From contig JAGLPU010000016.1 of assembly GCA_023137175.1 (NCBI GenBank), positions 1-64,000 of the forward strand: a stretch of 64,000 nucleotides of DNA, given 5' to 3'. Below the pieces are notes generated by a model, which saw nothing but the letters and a program-made list of their open reading frames with translations, searched no databases and was not told where the DNA came from. This DNA is from Candidatus Parcubacteria bacterium. Lineage in GTDB: Bacteria > Patescibacteriota > Minisyncoccia > Minisyncoccales > JAGLPU01. The translations under genes were made by a program, and so were the position numbers. Of this stretch, positions 63,632 to 64,000 are shown in pieces. The stretch's first letter is position 1; each line of letters opens with the position of its first letter.

Positions 63632-64000
63632 ATGTATCAAGAAGAAAAAGAAATAGATCTAATAGATTATATTAAAATTATTTTGAAACGAAAGCTGTTG
63701 ATTTTTGTTGTGTTTCTTATTTTTATTATTATCGCTGGCGTAGCCACTTCTTCTTTACCCAGGCCTTATAAAATTGACACTTCTTTAGAGATAGGGAAGA
63801 TCACAGAGAAAATAGGATTGGTGGAAAGAAGAGAAGTGATTTTAGAAAATCCGGAACAGTTGGCGCAAAAAATCAAAGGGGATGTTTACGGAATTTTAGC
63901 GAGAGAGGAACTAAATATTTCAGAGAGAGATTATCCGGAAATAGAAGTTAATAATCCGGAAAACACTGATTTAATTGTTTTAAAAATAAAATCAACCGAG
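63632..64000 (+). CDS. Wzz-type polysaccharide co-polymerase, N-terminal part
   Basis: The frame is open from ATG 63632 to the end of the window (123 codons) and continues beyond it. It begins MYQEEKEIDLIDYIKIILKR, a cytosolic segment, then a membrane helix (LLIFVVFLIFIIIAGVATSS) and a periplasmic part with SSLPRPYKIDTSLEIGK. This is the Wzz chain-length determinant topology, which sets glycan length together with a Wzy polymerase. Whether the protein carries a tyrosine kinase domain cannot be seen. It is the last piece needed for a Wzy-dependent system in this window. Confidence 0.8.
   Translation, partial: MYQEEKEIDLIDYIKIILKRKLLIFVVFLIFIIIAGVATSSLPRPYKIDTSLEIGKITEKIGLVERREVILENPEQLAQKIKGDVYGILAREELNISERDYPEIEVNNPENTDLIVLKIKSTE

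Overview
The window looks like an AT-rich chromosomal segment of a Patescibacteria/CPR-type bacterium (Parcubacteria-like). This is inferred from gene content, not from a marker gene. Supporting signs are several prepilin-like surface proteins carrying LamG or FISUMP domains, a DUF5667 protein beside an ECF sigma factor, lamin-tail/DUF1566 giant surface proteins, a very large envelope-glycan locus, and promoters placed so close to start codons that transcripts appear leaderless. TGA is used as a stop (for example at 31427-31429 and 35467-35469), so the UGA-glycine code of Gracilibacteria/Absconditabacteria is not used.

Region 1 (1-4881): secreted and surface proteins. There is a beta-propeller-like C-terminal fragment, a FISUMP pilin-like protein, a membrane-anchored clan-A glycoside hydrolase, a GT2 glycosyltransferase, and two tandem LamG pilin-like paralogues whose DNA is nearly identical at both ends but divergent in the middle. 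Region 2 (4914-9630): envelope and protein quality control, with an HtrA protease, ClpB, and an HtrA-like protein that has lost its catalytic residues. Region 3 (9631-17404): an intergenic stretch with a short transcription unit, an HTH-phosphoribosyltransferase regulator behind a nested palindrome, a 1545-residue secreted multidomain protein, a hicBA toxin-antitoxin pair and small unknown genes.

Region 4 (17559-23345): a likely regulatory circuit. An HTH protein is followed by an array of GGTGTGACA boxes, an ECF sigma factor, a DUF5667 membrane protein (anti-sigma candidate) and an 1136-residue S-layer-like protein. The last has a long leader with an ECF-like promoter candidate and a perfect AT-rich hairpin, and a bidirectional terminator closes the unit.

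Region 5 (23469-64000): a glycan locus of about 40 kb, nearly all on the plus strand, with many genes overlapping by 1-14 bases. It encodes GDP-mannose-derived sugars (two GMD-type dehydratases, a GDP-fucose synthase homologue, a perosamine-synthase-type aminotransferase), a nonulosonic acid route (CapD/PglF-type dehydratase, CBS-fused aminotransferase, acyltransferase, NeuC-, NeuB- and NeuA-type enzymes), lipid-carrier initiation (PglC/WcaJ-type), glycosyltransferases, methyltransferases, flippase, two polymerase/ligase proteins and the start of a Wzz-type chain-length protein.

The most striking part is 39808-43287: an apparent pyruvate kinase-ATP sulfurylase fusion, an APS kinase and a PAPS-dependent sulfotransferase in overlapping order. 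Together they predict complete sulfate activation and sulfation of the glycan (or of another acceptor) by a small-genome bacterium. Other unusual parts are a TPP-dependent E1 alpha/beta pair with no E2 or E3 and a stand-alone (p)ppGpp-hydrolase-like HD protein inside the sugar cluster.
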